The position numbers and the translations under genes were made by a program. From contig OZ038381.1 in assembly GCA_964036045.1 (NCBI GenBank), positions 114,039,790 to 114,103,789 of the forward strand: 64,000 nt of DNA, written 5' to 3'. The notes beneath the pieces were generated by a model. That model made no database searches, was not told the origin of the DNA, and saw nothing but the letters and a program-made list of their open reading frames with translations. Source of the DNA: Eutreptiella sp. 'Long Island Sound 2002' (Eukaryota > Euglenozoa > Euglenophyceae > Eutreptiales > Eutreptiaceae). Below are positions 35,615 through 48,100 of the stretch, piece by piece. Within the stretch, counting starts at the first letter, position 1. The number at the start of each line of letters is the position of its first letter.

Positions 35615-37682
35615 TCATCGACCCCCAACCCACGATACTGGATGCGCCATGGTGTGAAAACCCGCCGCCGTGTTGTCTGCAAAAATGGTGACGGCCACCC
35701 ACCGCGTGGCGAACACTAGCCGTACCGCCCACGCCATACCCTCCAACTCGGGGTGCTGCTCGTTTTGGACACGTGCCACTGTGCGGCATGACCGCACCCT
35801 GTCACCCGGCAATAGCCCACCCACCCAATAGCCACGCCGCATCAACACAAATGATTAGCCTTTAGAAATAAAACACACTAACAGACGGACAAGACATGCT
35901 GTCAAAAACACGACGAATGCCTCCGCTAAAAGAACCATCGGCCTCCACAATGCGTGCAACACCTGTAAGGGAATAGCTTGGTCATATGCACCCCACCTCA
36001 TCCAGTAGTACCCTCTTGCAAACCATGGCCACAGACCCAGCTTTGGCCAGACATGCCACTGCAAGAAACCCACCAGCTTACCTGTGACACGGCTATGTTT
36101 CGCCGTACACATTGCCACCATCAGCCAAGCGGCTAGCATTTGGAGAAAAGCCCGTGGATGTGAAGCAATGGTGCGTGTAGTCAAGTCAAGCCACTTCCCC
36201 AAAAAAAAAAATATGCGCCACGGGATTTAAAGTGGGCTTAGGGCTGAGGTAAAACCGCAACTAGCCAACTCCTCGGCCACACGATTAGTCGCAGACGCAA
36301 GCGGTTCCACATCGGCACAAACCAAAAGAAAGACATCAAGGTAGTGCAGCAAAGCCACCCCTCAAGGATCAGTGGGGAAACATCTCGGACATGGCAAACT
36401 GACAAATCACGGGGGAATATGTCCACCCGAACGGTAGACCATCTAACGAGTAAACCTGCCCACCCCCTCGGGTCCTAAAACGCAAGGCCCCTTTCTCTTG
36501 GTCATGCAAAACACACACCCATGATGTGTTGAAGAGATCAACGTGTGTGGCGTAGTATTAGGTGCTTTGGGCAGCACCAGCCAGAAAGCACGCAATCTTT
36601 TCCCAAGAAGGCAACTCAAAATGCGGCCGTTTTCCGTGCAAATCGTTCATACCAACACGGGACAGGATAAAGCTGATTTGGGCACTACTCTTGGGAATAA
36701 TGAAGTGAAAACAGAGGATGGGGACAAGTTGGGACTCAATACACCCGCTTGCGGCAAAATCCCCGCAATAGAATCTACGCCAAATCATGTGAACTCCGCC
36801 ACACGAATTGGGATCATTTTCCAAATCATAATGCTACGCAAGCCGAACAACATTGGGCGGTACGACACGGCCCCATAGGTCATTAGGATTTTGGTACGCC
36901 CCCAACGTGCCTAGCCCCTTGGCCACAAGGTCCGGATCCGTACGCATAAGACTCGGTACCGGGGAGGTACTTACGTGCAACAAGGAGTCCCACACTTGTT
37001 CCTTCCATTCTCCCAAAGAGGAAAGCCTTACTACCACCGCCGACTGCAACCTCCAATCTTTTGCCATGGGAAAAAAGGCATGAAACCAACAAGGGGAAGC
37101 GTCGCAACAAAAGCTGCTGGGAACATGCCAATCGGCGCGCCATGTTGGGAACATGCCAATCGGCGCGCCAACCATTGCACATGAGGCCTCCCACCTCCTT
37201 TTCCTCTTGCCTCCCCTCCTTTTGCTAGTACCGGGGAGGCCCACAAGCACTACCCGTTTTGGTCTCTGGCAATCAGGACGCTGGCCCCCACCCCGGGCAG
37301 GAACCTTGGTCCATTTGCGCTTGCGGGTCCTAGGTTCCCCACTGGCCCCGACGGTAAATTGAGCCCGGGAGCTTGTAGCAGCTACTGCGGGGGCACAAGA
37401 CTGAATGATCTCAACCCCCGAGCTAGAGGATCCACTGTTGGACTCGGTGTCAGTGCCGTAAGGAGAGTCAGTCTGTTGATCCCAGGCAAACTTAGAGTGA
37501 CAGTCGCCGTCATCCGGTCCGCCGGTTTGCTTTGGGTATGTGGGGCAAATTTGCCGCTGTCCGGGCTCTCCGGGACCTGCGAGTCGTGCCGCCCAGCGCC
37601 CTCCCACTGCACTAGCCCATCGCGGAAAGGAGGGGGGGGGGGGGGGAGCAGGCCAAGGCCCAAGACTACGCCACAGCCCCAT
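35615..37682 (-). pseudogene. Degenerate retrotransposon RT-RNase H (DIRS/gypsy-like clade), catalytic YLDD changed to YLDV
   Basis: Motifs run in order on the minus strand across several frames. About 36690-36550: IPKSS then FELPSWEKIACFL. About 36530: ATHVDLFNTSW. About 36455-36385: VYSLDGLPFGWTYSPVICQ, a strong RT block. About 36350-36250: LLHYLDVFLLVCADVE, where the second catalytic Asp is Val. About 36200-35900: GKWLDLTTRTI, then SHPRAFLQM and LVGFLQWHVWP. About 35780-35660: NEQHPELEGMAWAV and VTIFADNTAA, an RNase H block. The upstream frame (36834-37682, 282 codons) runs into the RT start and has a basic, Ser/Gly-rich N-terminus. Frame changes, stops and the D-to-V change show it is dead. 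The clade assignment is tentative. Confidence 0.7.
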
Positions 37683-40600
37683 GCTTTTTTTTCCTATGGG
37701 GCGCGGCTAAGACGGACGGCCTGAAGCTCGATGCGGCCCTCGCTATCCTCCCTCTTGGGCATGTTTCTTGTGGGCAGGGGGATTGGCCACTATCATGCCA
37801 TGCGATGTGGAGACGGCGGTCCTCTATTTCTTTCGGAGCAAACCCAAGCACACGAGACCCCTAGCCAGGTAACCGGGCGTATGGGCGATGTCGCTTTACA
37901 ACTATGCCATCCCTCACGGCGTGCCGTCGCACGCCCCTTTCATGGCGGGTGGAGAAGGAGCCCTAGAGCGGGCATTGGCTGATTTTCGCAAATGGTCCCG
38001 CTGGAGGCGGTTTGCTTGGCACTGCTTCAACACACGAGGGGCTGGGGCAACTTGGGGCAGCAAGCCCAACCTCGCCTTCTCAAAGCGGTGGGGAGGCTAG
38101 TCCGATACGCCCACGGCCGTGCGTTAAGCAACGGCCTTCGCGGACGCCCAAGTCCTCGCCCTGCTCCAGCTGCCATCACCCGAGTCCGGGAGCAGGGAAA
38201 AGCTGCTGTGCAACTGCATTGCGGTGTGGGGCACAGCCATGTTCGGCGTGGTGGTGGTCCTGGAAACGACTTGTTTTTAGGTCTAGTCCATCTGCCTCCG
38301 TGTGCGGCGGGTCTTCGCGCCCTTGCTGATTTGGGCAGGCACTAGGCAACGACGCCCTTGACCCCAATGCCCAGGAAGTGATCTTCCGTCTCAACCCTCT
38401 GTGTGAGGGCGGACCTGACTCGGGCGCCGATACTAGGGCGCCAATCCAAGATGGCCTCGGTCCGCACAGATCCTTCTCTGCCGGGACTTGCCGCCGCATC
38501 CCAGATGGCGTCCCCAAATCGGTGTGGGCCCCTATGTGCCCATGCGGGAGGGGGGGTGCCAGCAGAGTCGCCTATGGATAAGCCGGCTAAGAACCGGCAG
38601 GCGACTTGAGCCACACAGGGTGGTCCTTAGGACACGCTCGGCACCAATAGGGTACTAGAAGTGCCGATGCTTCCGCTGAGCTTCTAGTTTGCACCACGTC
38701 CGTGCAGCGACGGAAGTCCCCACACGGTTTTGTTGTGCCCGGGTATGCTTCCCGTTACTTACCACCCAGTTCAACACCCCCTCCTAGGTGGTGAACTTGA
38801 CACCGCGGTATTCAAACTCAACCAAACTAGACATCCCCTTGCTGCACTACCCACTCCCATCGTAGGTTGTCTAGGGTATCGCAAGCATGCGCACTTTGCT
38901 CCTACGCCTGGTACCGGCTATTGTACGCCTAGTGGCTCTAGAGCATGTTAGCTTACAAACAATAGGCCAATGCCTCCCCTCGCGACAATTGGGCACCCAG
39001 CGACCCACCCACATCTGCAAGGCAACTAGGCGGTGGCACCTCGGCAAGGAACCACCTTGGGGCCACGGAGGCAGCGCACATGCACTGCAGGAGGCGGGAC
39101 ATCCCGTGGAACTCGACAAGGGCGGCGGCGGCGAGAATAGGGACCAAGGCCGTGCCGGCTCTATTCTGTGCCTCCGGCGTGGCCTTGAGGCCCTCCATCT
39201 TCAAGCGCTGGCGGTCCAGGGGGGCCTTGAGCTCCTCCCGGGATGCATTGTTCGGCACATGTGATGGGGCGGTCGGGGGTGAATTGCCGCTAGCTAATCA
39301 CGCATTATCGGCGAACGTCTTTGTAGGAGAGCAAGTGAAAATGGTTGTACAATAAAATCGGAAAGACCTTAAAGCAAAACGGCAAATAGTGTTTGTGGTG
39401 ACAAACACAGGTTTGACACCACTATCACCTTGGTCCCCTCTTCCTCCCTCGTGCTAAGACTACCTCGCACTCACTGCCTTTCCTATGTTCTTTAGTCGGC
39501 TGCTTCCACTGCTTTAGCAAAGATCTTGCGCTGGCACGGTAGAAGATGAGCCACTGCCGTAACTCCGCCATGGTTGCAGGGGTCCCGCGCTGCTGCCCAC
39601 TCCGCTAAGTGCCGCACCCCAAATGCAGCACACATCCATCTGCGGCTAGCAAGCGTCTGCAGTGATGTACCGGCTCAGTGGCCGCATGCATGTAGCATTT
39701 GAGCATGTCGTCTTGCAACCCCTTTCCGGGCAACCGCTCAAACACCGCCCTCCACATCGGGAAGGCACCACACACTGATCCATGACTACCCCGCGCCTCT
39801 CAGGGTGCCACAAATGGAATTCGGAGCGCTGGGCACGGAGCCCAAAGAACTTCACAGACATTTCATGGCCCAATGTCTCTGGTTGCTTTTGTGCGCAATG
39901 GTGGATGTTAGGCTGGCCAATCGCTTCCCAGAACTAACATTCCTCTCCCGTGCCTCATTTGTACAGCATATTGGCAACCGAGGAAGTTGGAAAACATGTT
40001 CCAACCCATGACAATACAGAAGTGGTATGCTACCTTCCTCGCTGCATTCCAGGATAAGGTGCATGAGGAACACATGAACCATGCCCCAGATGCGCCATTC
40101 CCATGTGGTTATTTGTAAGCTACTAGTGTAGATCTAGGTGCCATTAGGTGTTCAGAGAGGCAATTTGGGAGAAGAGAGCCCACTTGTCCCCGCCCGCCTT
40201 TGCGTAGCTATGACAGCACCAGTCCCGCATCTTAGCGCCATACACCCCCCAAAACTCCCGAGAGAACTTGCCAAAGGAAGCGAGGTACACCCCTTCTACC
40301 TCTTGGCAAGCCATGAGCAGCCACTACTTGTGTGCGCACATGTAGTGTGCCACCATTCCCGCGCCATTCAAGTACTTTTGGTGGGCCCTCGCCAGACGGC
40401 GCAGGGTGGCCCCACCGCTGGTCCGTTCTTGTTGGATGTAGACATCGCAAAGCTAACCATGCAACGATAACGTGGGGACGTACGGGTGAGTGTAGGAGTG
40501 CAGTTGTAGGAGAGGGGCAGTCAATTGCTCTCTCATCATCAAAGAGGAACGTGCTACTGAGTGCCAAAACTAGCAACGAAGGCTAAGCATGCTGCCGCGC

Positions 40601-41047
40601 CACGCGCTAAGGACCCTCTCAACAATAGTGTCACCTCTTGCGCCAGCTGAGGCGCAAGCTGTTGTGCCTCGCAGCCTCTAAGCGACAAAACGGCCCAAAG
40701 TGGCGCCGCACTAGGGAGAGATATTGCCGAGAGCCACGGGGCAACTTCGTCGAGCGGTACCATTTGGCCACGCTACTCAAATACTAGATCATTACATGTG
40801 CATGTGCAAGGGGAGATACCCGCCAAAGGACGCTACACGCACGACTAATGGCACCTTTGATATCACGCAACACAAAATGCATTGGAAAAACATGTTGCAA
40901 CCCGTTAGTGCCCACAAGCGTTGTGCACGGTTGTTCATGAATGGGCATGGGTTCCCACATGAACATGCCTCACACCCCATGTTCCGTGGCCCAAGGGAAC
41001 ACTTCATGCACTATTTCATTTGTTGTGAGTTCACGGATAGTAGGCAC
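37683..41047. other. GC-rich unrecognised block; right copy of the 85-bp direct repeat at 39330-39416
   Basis: Between 38870 and 39260 a minus-strand frame of about 100 codons (Leu/Ala/Arg-rich) is open and could be a Gag fragment of the neighbouring retroelement, but no motif supports that. The direct repeat at 39330-39416 has a perfect 8-bp hairpin GTGTTTGT GGTG ACAAACAC. Elsewhere only short frames occur. Confidence 0.35.
39330..39416 (+). repeat. Right copy of the hairpin-bearing direct repeat
   Basis: Matches 33380-33474 over about 85 bases with small gaps. The two copies lie 5.9 kb apart in the same orientation, either side of the RT-bearing block. Confidence 0.75.
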
Positions 41048-41303
41048 ACTTCATGCACCACGTAATGGCCTTTGAGTTGACAGATAGTATGCACACTTCA
41101 TTCACTACTTAGTGGGCTCTTAGTTGACAGATACTTTGTGCACCTCATGCACTACTTAATGCGCTTTGAGTCGACATGCAGTCCCCACACTGTGAGTTTA
41201 GGAAAAATCTACACACTTCATTTGCTACTTAGTGGGCTTTGAGTTGATAGATAGTCTGCACACGTCATGCACTACTTGATGGGCTCTTAGCTGACGGATA
41301 GCG

Positions 41304-41716
41304 CAGGGGTGTCCTTAACGGGAAAAAAAAAAAGTGTTCCGGTTTCCCAAAAAAGCCCGCGGGCACTCCATGTGCTCAACCATGGTTGGTGGCAGTTGGC
41401 GGTTGGCGGTTGGCGGCAGTTGGCGGTTGGCAGTTGGCAACTGGCGGTTGGTGGCGGTTGGTGGTGGTTGGCGGCGGTTGGTGGCTAGCAGTTGGTGGTT
41501 GGAGGCAGTTGGCAGCAGTTGGCAGTTGGCGGTTGGTCGCCGCTGGCGGTTGGCGGCGTTTGGTGGCTAGCGGTTGGTGGCGGTTGGTGGTTGGCGGTTG
41601 GTGGCGGTTGGCAGTTGATGGCAGTTGGCGGTTGGCGGTTGGTGGTCCCTTGGGGCTGTCCTTGAGGGCTGTCCTTAGCGAAAAAAAAAAAATCTCGTCC
41701 CTTAAGGACGCCCCTG
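41304..41716. mobile_element. hAT-like MITE (413 bp) with internal G-rich minisatellite
   Basis: Ends are CAGGGGTGTCCTTAACGGG and, inverted, CAGGGGCGTCCTTAAGGGA. Each TIR is followed inward by a run of 11-12 A (plus strand at both ends). Flanks are GGATAGCG on the left and AGATAGCA on the right; the uninterrupted repeat unit at 41931-41938 reads GGATAGCA. This fits an 8-bp target duplication with one changed base at each junction, which with CAGGG ends points to hAT. It has no coding capacity; the interior is a G-rich array. Confidence 0.8.
41385..41646 (+). repeat. G-rich minisatellite of GTTGGCG/GTTGGTG words inside the MITE
   Basis: Irregular tandem words of 7-10 bases with GG pairs every two to five bases across about 260 bases. 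Pairs of G at this density could form two-tier quadruplexes. The Trp/Val/Gly-rich frames over it are repeat products. Confidence 0.9.
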
Positions 41717-42178
41717 AGATAGCATGCACACTTCATTCACTACTTAGTGGGCTTCGAGTTGACAGATACTTTGTGCACCTCATGCACTACTTAATGGGCT
41801 TTGAGTCCACATGTAGTCCCCAAACTGTGAGCTCACGAAAAGTCTACACAGTTCATTCGCTACTTAGTGGGCTTTGGGTTGATAGATAGTCTGCACACGT
41901 CATGCACTACTTAATGGGCTCTTAGCTGACGGATAGCATGCACACTTCATTCACTACTTAGTGGGCTCTTAGTTGACAGATACTTTGTGCACCTTATGCA
42001 CTATTTAATGGGCTTTGAGTCCACATGTAGTCCCCGGACTGTGAGCTCACGAAAAGTCTACACACTTCATTCGCTACTTAGTGGGCTTTTGAGTTGATAG
42101 ATAGTCTGCACACTTCATGCACTGCCGAATGGGCTTTGAGTCGACACATAGCCTGCACACTTCGTGCACCACTTAATG

Positions 42179-45100
42179 GCCAAATCATGAGGTTTTTCCG
42201 GCCGGTGCGGCCCATCAAGCTACGATCAACATCACTCAGAGTTCCTAATAGCATTCATTGTTTGTGTTAAGGATCCCGTTAAAAGAGAGGGGTTTGGCTT
42301 GGAATGCTGGCACTCACTCAGCCAACCCAAGCCCATGGTTTATTCCGTATGTACTGCGGTTTGTCTGCCGGAACTACTTGCACGCATGCACCGTTGCACA
42401 CATGCACCCTCTTTGTGTTCAACACAATACTTGGCCAAAATGGTCGACAGCTTGGTGAGCAAATGCATTTTCGCTATGTTCTGCGGCTAGACCACGTCAG
42501 CATCAACTTCCGTGAAGAAATTCCAAGAAGCAATTTAACTGGCACAAGGGCGGGCATCATAGGTGCGGATGGAAAGGAGTCTGCCATAATCCCACTGTAG
42601 ACCGTACAAAAGAGGGGGGGCACAGAGTTTACTTGAGGCTGCCCGTCGGACAATGTTGGCAGAGGTGAGCCCGATAGATCCGGGGGCCATTCGCTTTCCT
42701 CACAAACCTTGCGGCTATAATGTTGCTGTCCAAACTAAAAGTGCCGCTCATCACCCCAGTCCTCGCCATCACTTGATCATTCCCATGTGACTGTTTCTTG
42801 GGGGGCGGCATTGGAATCATGGGCCCGGGACTGCTGGGGCGTTGTCGAGCACAGTCGGACATTCAAATGCTCTGAAAAGAGCGGTGACAACCACCGATGC
42901 CCCCTCCTCTATATCCGTGACGAAAAAACCTATGCACCACGCAGGTACGTCCAAAGGTGTCCCATGGGTGCTCCCAAATTAGGGCCCATCAGAGGTCGGA
43001 CGGAGGTCTATTGTTGGGGGGCGGGGGGATGTGGGCAATGCCTGGGGTGCTTGGGGTAACGGAGAGCCAGACTGGGGAAACCCCTGGGCGGAGGTGGGCA
43101 ATGCTAGAGGCAGCAAAGAGCCAAAGTGGGGAGAGCAGAGCACGTGTGAGGCTACGCCTTGGTAGGGAGGGGCAGAAGGTCAAAGCAGGGGCACTTAGCA
43201 GAGGCATTGAATTGGGGGAGCAGGGAACGGTTGTGATGCCTCTGCGGTTGGGTGAGGGTGGGCTACTTTTCTGCTAGGGGGGGGCATGGGACGGGCCGGG
43301 GGGGGGGGGGGGAGGTTTGTCTTCCCCAAGAATTCTGTGTGCACCCGCAAGGGTGTCCAACCTAAGGACCGCGTGCTCCACATCCCTGTTGAAGAAGTGG
43401 GAGCAGCTCACTCACAGCCCTTGTTGCCACACCAACAAGAGGTTTCCGTTGGGCTTCACCGAGGCAAACCTATACGTGGCCTGCCGGCCAAAAGCTAGCC
43501 CGACAAAAAATTCCACCTGTCCCAATGGTCGTCACTAATCAACTACGAAAGCTTTGCAATGTACGGGCCACGAAATGTGGGTTGGGGGGGGGGATTGTCT
43601 TTGGGGACAATCTTGGGAGGTCGAGGAGGCAAAGATGGGCGCACTATGGTTGACATAAGTGCCTCTTGCACAGCAGCCATGGCAACATGGTAGGTGTCTT
43701 AGGGGGGCTCAAGTGATGGTGGGGCTGGGTGGGAGGGGCTACCTTGGGACTCCATGGGGCGGGTGGGTGGAATCGGGGGAGATTGTGGGGATACATTTGG
43801 GATAGATGGTGGTGATGGTGGTGGGGTTAGCATTGGGGGGACTGGAGAGGCCAACTCACTCAAAAATCTCCCCGCGTCCGAATCCCACGGTGAAGAGGCG
43901 TTGTCTCCAAATTGCAACGGTTCTGGCAAGTCCCCCACCCAACCCCTCGGGAAGAGTGGACGGGTGTGGACATGGGGGGAGTAGGGGAGCGGGAGAGATG
44001 GGAGGGGCCGCATTGACTTGGAGACGAGGAAACTGTGATGGGGCTTTGAGGGCGCACTACCTTCTCCAAGTGTTTCTCTGTGTCAATGGCACATTGAAAC
44101 TAGCATAGACGGGCATAGATAGACCCGTTCGCTGCCCGCCCCACATGTTCCCCACAGCTATGCAAAAGTGTGAACTCAGGTCCGCACTGCACTCCAAGAT
44201 ATGCACAAAGACACCCACAAATGTGCAAATGGCAAGCGGTCAACCGAAGATGGAGTACATCCAACGTCGGCACCCACAGAGATATTCCCACATTGTACGA
44301 TGACAATTGGCCGATTGAGGCGGGTAGGGTACCGCAAAATGCATGTAACTCATCAATAGTACCAAATATGTTCATGGTCCCCCATCCCTCCAGTGCCGTA
44401 CAAATAGACACCTTCATCGGACGCGGCCGGCACGTAAGGGGTTCTCCCGTCAACAAAACAACTATGAAAAAAGAGAATGGTAGTGGGCAGGGCACAGTGG
44501 GCAGAGCACAAGGGATAGGGCACCTGGTGGGTGGTGTTTGATGTTTCAAGTGAGCTCATCACAGGTGCATATGTACCTTTTCCCAAAAACCCTAGCAATT
44601 CCTATCCTTGCGTGTTGTACTATCCCCCAATTCAGCAAGCGTCGCTACCAAACATCCCTAGGGGCAGTGTCAGCGGGGACCCAATAAATTCTGAGCGTTT
44701 TTATAGCGGAGGGACTTTCTCCTCTGCGTTTCGGCGGCGGGGGCTCCAAAAATGCTCCAAGATCTCCGGCGATTTTGAAAAAACATTGTGGGAAATTGGT
44801 AGGGATTTTGACATACGAAGCAAAGCAATTTGCGATATGTGAGGTAAATGGTTGTGGGGAAGTAACAACAACCACAAGGAAGCCCCAAGAAAGCACCAAG
44901 AAGTGACAGCAACCACCCAAAAGCCACCGGCAAGAAATAGAAACCATCTAGGAAGCCTTTGGGAACCATGCAGAAGCCTGTAGAAAGTCGTGCTTTAGTG
45001 GTTTTGAGAGGGCCTCTTCAATGGGCTGAAAGGAAAAAAATCTGCGGCGAAAAACAAAAAAGTGCTGCACCGTGGTGGATTCTAGGTGGTTGGTGCCATT

Positions 45101-48100
45101 AATTCTTGCATTGGTACAGATTGCAATGGAGGGCTTCTTACCCAGGGCCACAATGGCTGGGACTGCGAGGCCAGGTCCTCACTTGGATGCAAGTGGAACT
45201 TCATTCGAATCCGTTTGCAAATGACAGGGAATAGGGACTGATGCGATGGTAGAAACCATGGGTATCAGGGTGACCCAAGACAAAAACATGGTATGTGTTA
45301 TGTGACCTATAGCGTCACAGCAACATGCAGAAATAGACAGGAAAAGGCACCCCACCACAGCACACTTTACCACAACACCGTGCCATTGGGTCTGAAATGG
45401 CGCACACTTAGTACCCATGTAAGCGGACATACCAAAAATTTACATGCATTCTGTGTGCAACACCCTGTGGATGCGTGCTCAGAGGACAACACCAAACACT
45501 GATAGTCACAAAACTGCTGTTTGTCTAACTCTCTAATGCAGCACAGCACCTCAATGTTCGATCTATTTGTGGGGCGAAGACGCACGGCACAATGCGGTGC
45601 AGAACGCAACGGCACCCTCTCGATTTCAGGAAAGCTTGCTGCTTCGCTGGTGATGGTTATGGTATTCCACAGTCATGCTGTGCAGCCGCTACCCTTTGCT
45701 TGCAAAGTACACATATTCCAGGAACGAGAGAATCTCTAGATAAGCAGAGTTAAATGGGGTCAAAACTACTGCTGAGGGCCCCTGCTGTTTGTCATGTACG
45801 GTTAGCCAAAGCGGTTTGAAATATGCATCTGCAGGGGAAGGATCACTATCACACACAAATTTTGACTTCGCCCTTGTTTGCACCTGGCACCACAGCTGTC
45901 ACCTGTGAGAAGAGAATGGGGGGTCCAGCCCAGTGCTCAAGAGAAAATCAACAACTGGGCACGTGATCAGAGCGCAGCAAGGGCAGCCAACTATGTGATG
46001 CAACAGCCGCCTGCACAGGTATGAACAACAGAGCAATGCAGACCAGATGCAAGCAGACGATTTTTCAACAATTGTAGAATCCGTCTTTGTGGGGCACATC
46101 CCTCTTTGCCTTAAAAAAAAATCGAAAGTCGATCGTCTCCTTCAGCGGTGCCACAGGCTGTACCCAGTGATCCCTACCTATGTTACTTCAAACCAAGACA
46201 GCTGGAGAACAGACAGTAGCCCACCAACAAATTAGGGGGCAGCAGAGTCAGGCAGCAGCCGTTGAAAAGCAGGAGTCACTAACTGCATTCATATGTGTAT
46301 CTCTTCTTGATTCCCAGACTACATGTACACAAAAACCGACAGATGAATGCACACCATACAATCGTGTTGTCCTTTCAACAGACTCACATGGTGTGCATGC
46401 CCCTATGCCCAAATGCTCCCATACATTGCATACGATGCATCCAGAAAGAAACGTGGAAGCAGGAGGATGTGCCGCCTTTGCTGAAGCAGAAGACGCAGAT
46501 GATGCAATTGCTCATTTGCAGATTTGCCACGGGGGCTGCTCCCAGCCAATGTGTGACCCCGAGGAGTGTGCAACCATTTTGGGTGCTGTTGGCGGGGGGA
46601 CCCCCCCGTCTTGATTGACCCAAACCTTGGGGGTCGACGACTCCCCAGGGGGGGGGGGGGGCGGTGGGTACCCCAACATACATACCTCCAAATGATCCCC
46701 ATGACGCGCTGATCATTTTGAATATACATAATTGGGGTGAAAAAAAATTTGCAAAAAAATTTAGCCCATCAACTCAGGCTCCCATCAGCTAAGGTCCGAC
46801 CCAGAGGTCAGGTCTGGGTCAAAATCATTTTTTGTGTTTTTCATCCATTTTTGAATTCTGCACCAAATTCTGAGTATTTTGAGTTTAGACACATAGGGTC
46901 AAAAAAAAATTTCCCCCTGCCGTATGCCTAAAACAAAATCTCCGCGGCGACAAAACTTATTGTTTCGTACAACAATTTGCAGGTCTGTGGAGAGCCCCTC
47001 CCCCCCCCCAGCTGGCGTATTCAGCACCCAGACCCCTGAATCTCACAGGATCTGTGCACTGAGGTTGGCCAGGCCTAGGCCACGAAACCTTTCAGAGATA
47101 GCATACATCTCTTCAGAAAGGCTTCGGCGGCGGATGCCAGGAGGACGTTTCCAACTGTTGGCTGGTGACAACCCAAACAAACCAAGTCGGTAAATGATGT
47201 CGACAACCACAGTCCCGATTGCTGATCTGATCCCCGTCTCCACCCTTGCAGCACCGGCATGTGGAACGGAACACAGCGCATACAGCAGCAAACACCCAAA
47301 CAAGACGCTGCTTTGGGCACAACCGCAGGTACGAAGGCACCAACAGTGCCCATGACACTGGGGCTGTCCCTCAGCACCAAGGTCCTCCAATCGTCCTTTG
47401 CCGGGGGGGGGGGGGGTTACAATGCCAGACTCAAGCCAGGAACTGACCAATTACTGCGAGAAGTCAACCAACGGCACTTGGCAGTCAACTGATGGGAATT
47501 TGCGGTAAACCAACGGCAGTTTGGCGATGAGTTGACAACAACCCTCAGCCGAGAGTTGGGCAATAATGTGGAGAAACAGCGGACTGTGATGATTTTCTGA
47601 CCTTAAAGAGCGCGCTGAACCGTGGTGAGGTGGAGTAGTATCCGAGATGCAGTAATCCATAGTGACTTTTCAAGTCCCTGGCAGCACCATTGTTCAGCCA
47701 TTGTCGTGGGTAGTGGTGTTGTCGAGAGTGCTTGGGAACCTACTTGGAGGGTTAGCCATGAAGTCAGGCAGGGGGTCAGCAACGGCACTTCGCTCATATT
47801 GAGGGGCCGCCCAAGTCTTGCACAGCAGCATCTCCAGCGGGAATGCCCATGTCCATATCGTCCTTGTGATGAATGCGCAACTCGTCTTCCGCTTTCCCAG
47901 ACTGCTCCTCTCCGTTAGTGTCCAGGAAGCTGTTGGCTCCTGGAAACATGGAATGCCGCAATGGTGCCACGCCCTCGGCTACAAGCGGAATCCCCTTCAG
48001 AACGGTCACCGAATCCAACACCTCACGGTACGTTCAGAATGGGGCTGCTGGGGGCGTCCTGCAGGGCATGGCCAAGCCATGAGCTGTGCCACCAGTCCCC

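Larger units (their letters stand above)
41048..42178 (+). repeat. Higher-order tandem repeat, 214-bp unit made of about four related 50-60 bp subunits
   Basis: Subunits share CACTTCAT-CACTACTTA-TGGGCT-TGAGT-GACA. The 214-bp order repeats: ATGCACACTTCATTCAC starts at 41724 and again at 41938, with a matching partial unit before 41303. Each unit includes one divergent subunit with ACTGTGAG...AGTCTACACA. It is split by the MITE at 41304-41716. Confidence 0.85.

Noticed and set aside
41386-41889. Trp/Gly/Val-rich 167-codon frame
   Set aside because: It is the G-rich minisatellite inside the MITE plus flanking repeat, not a gene.
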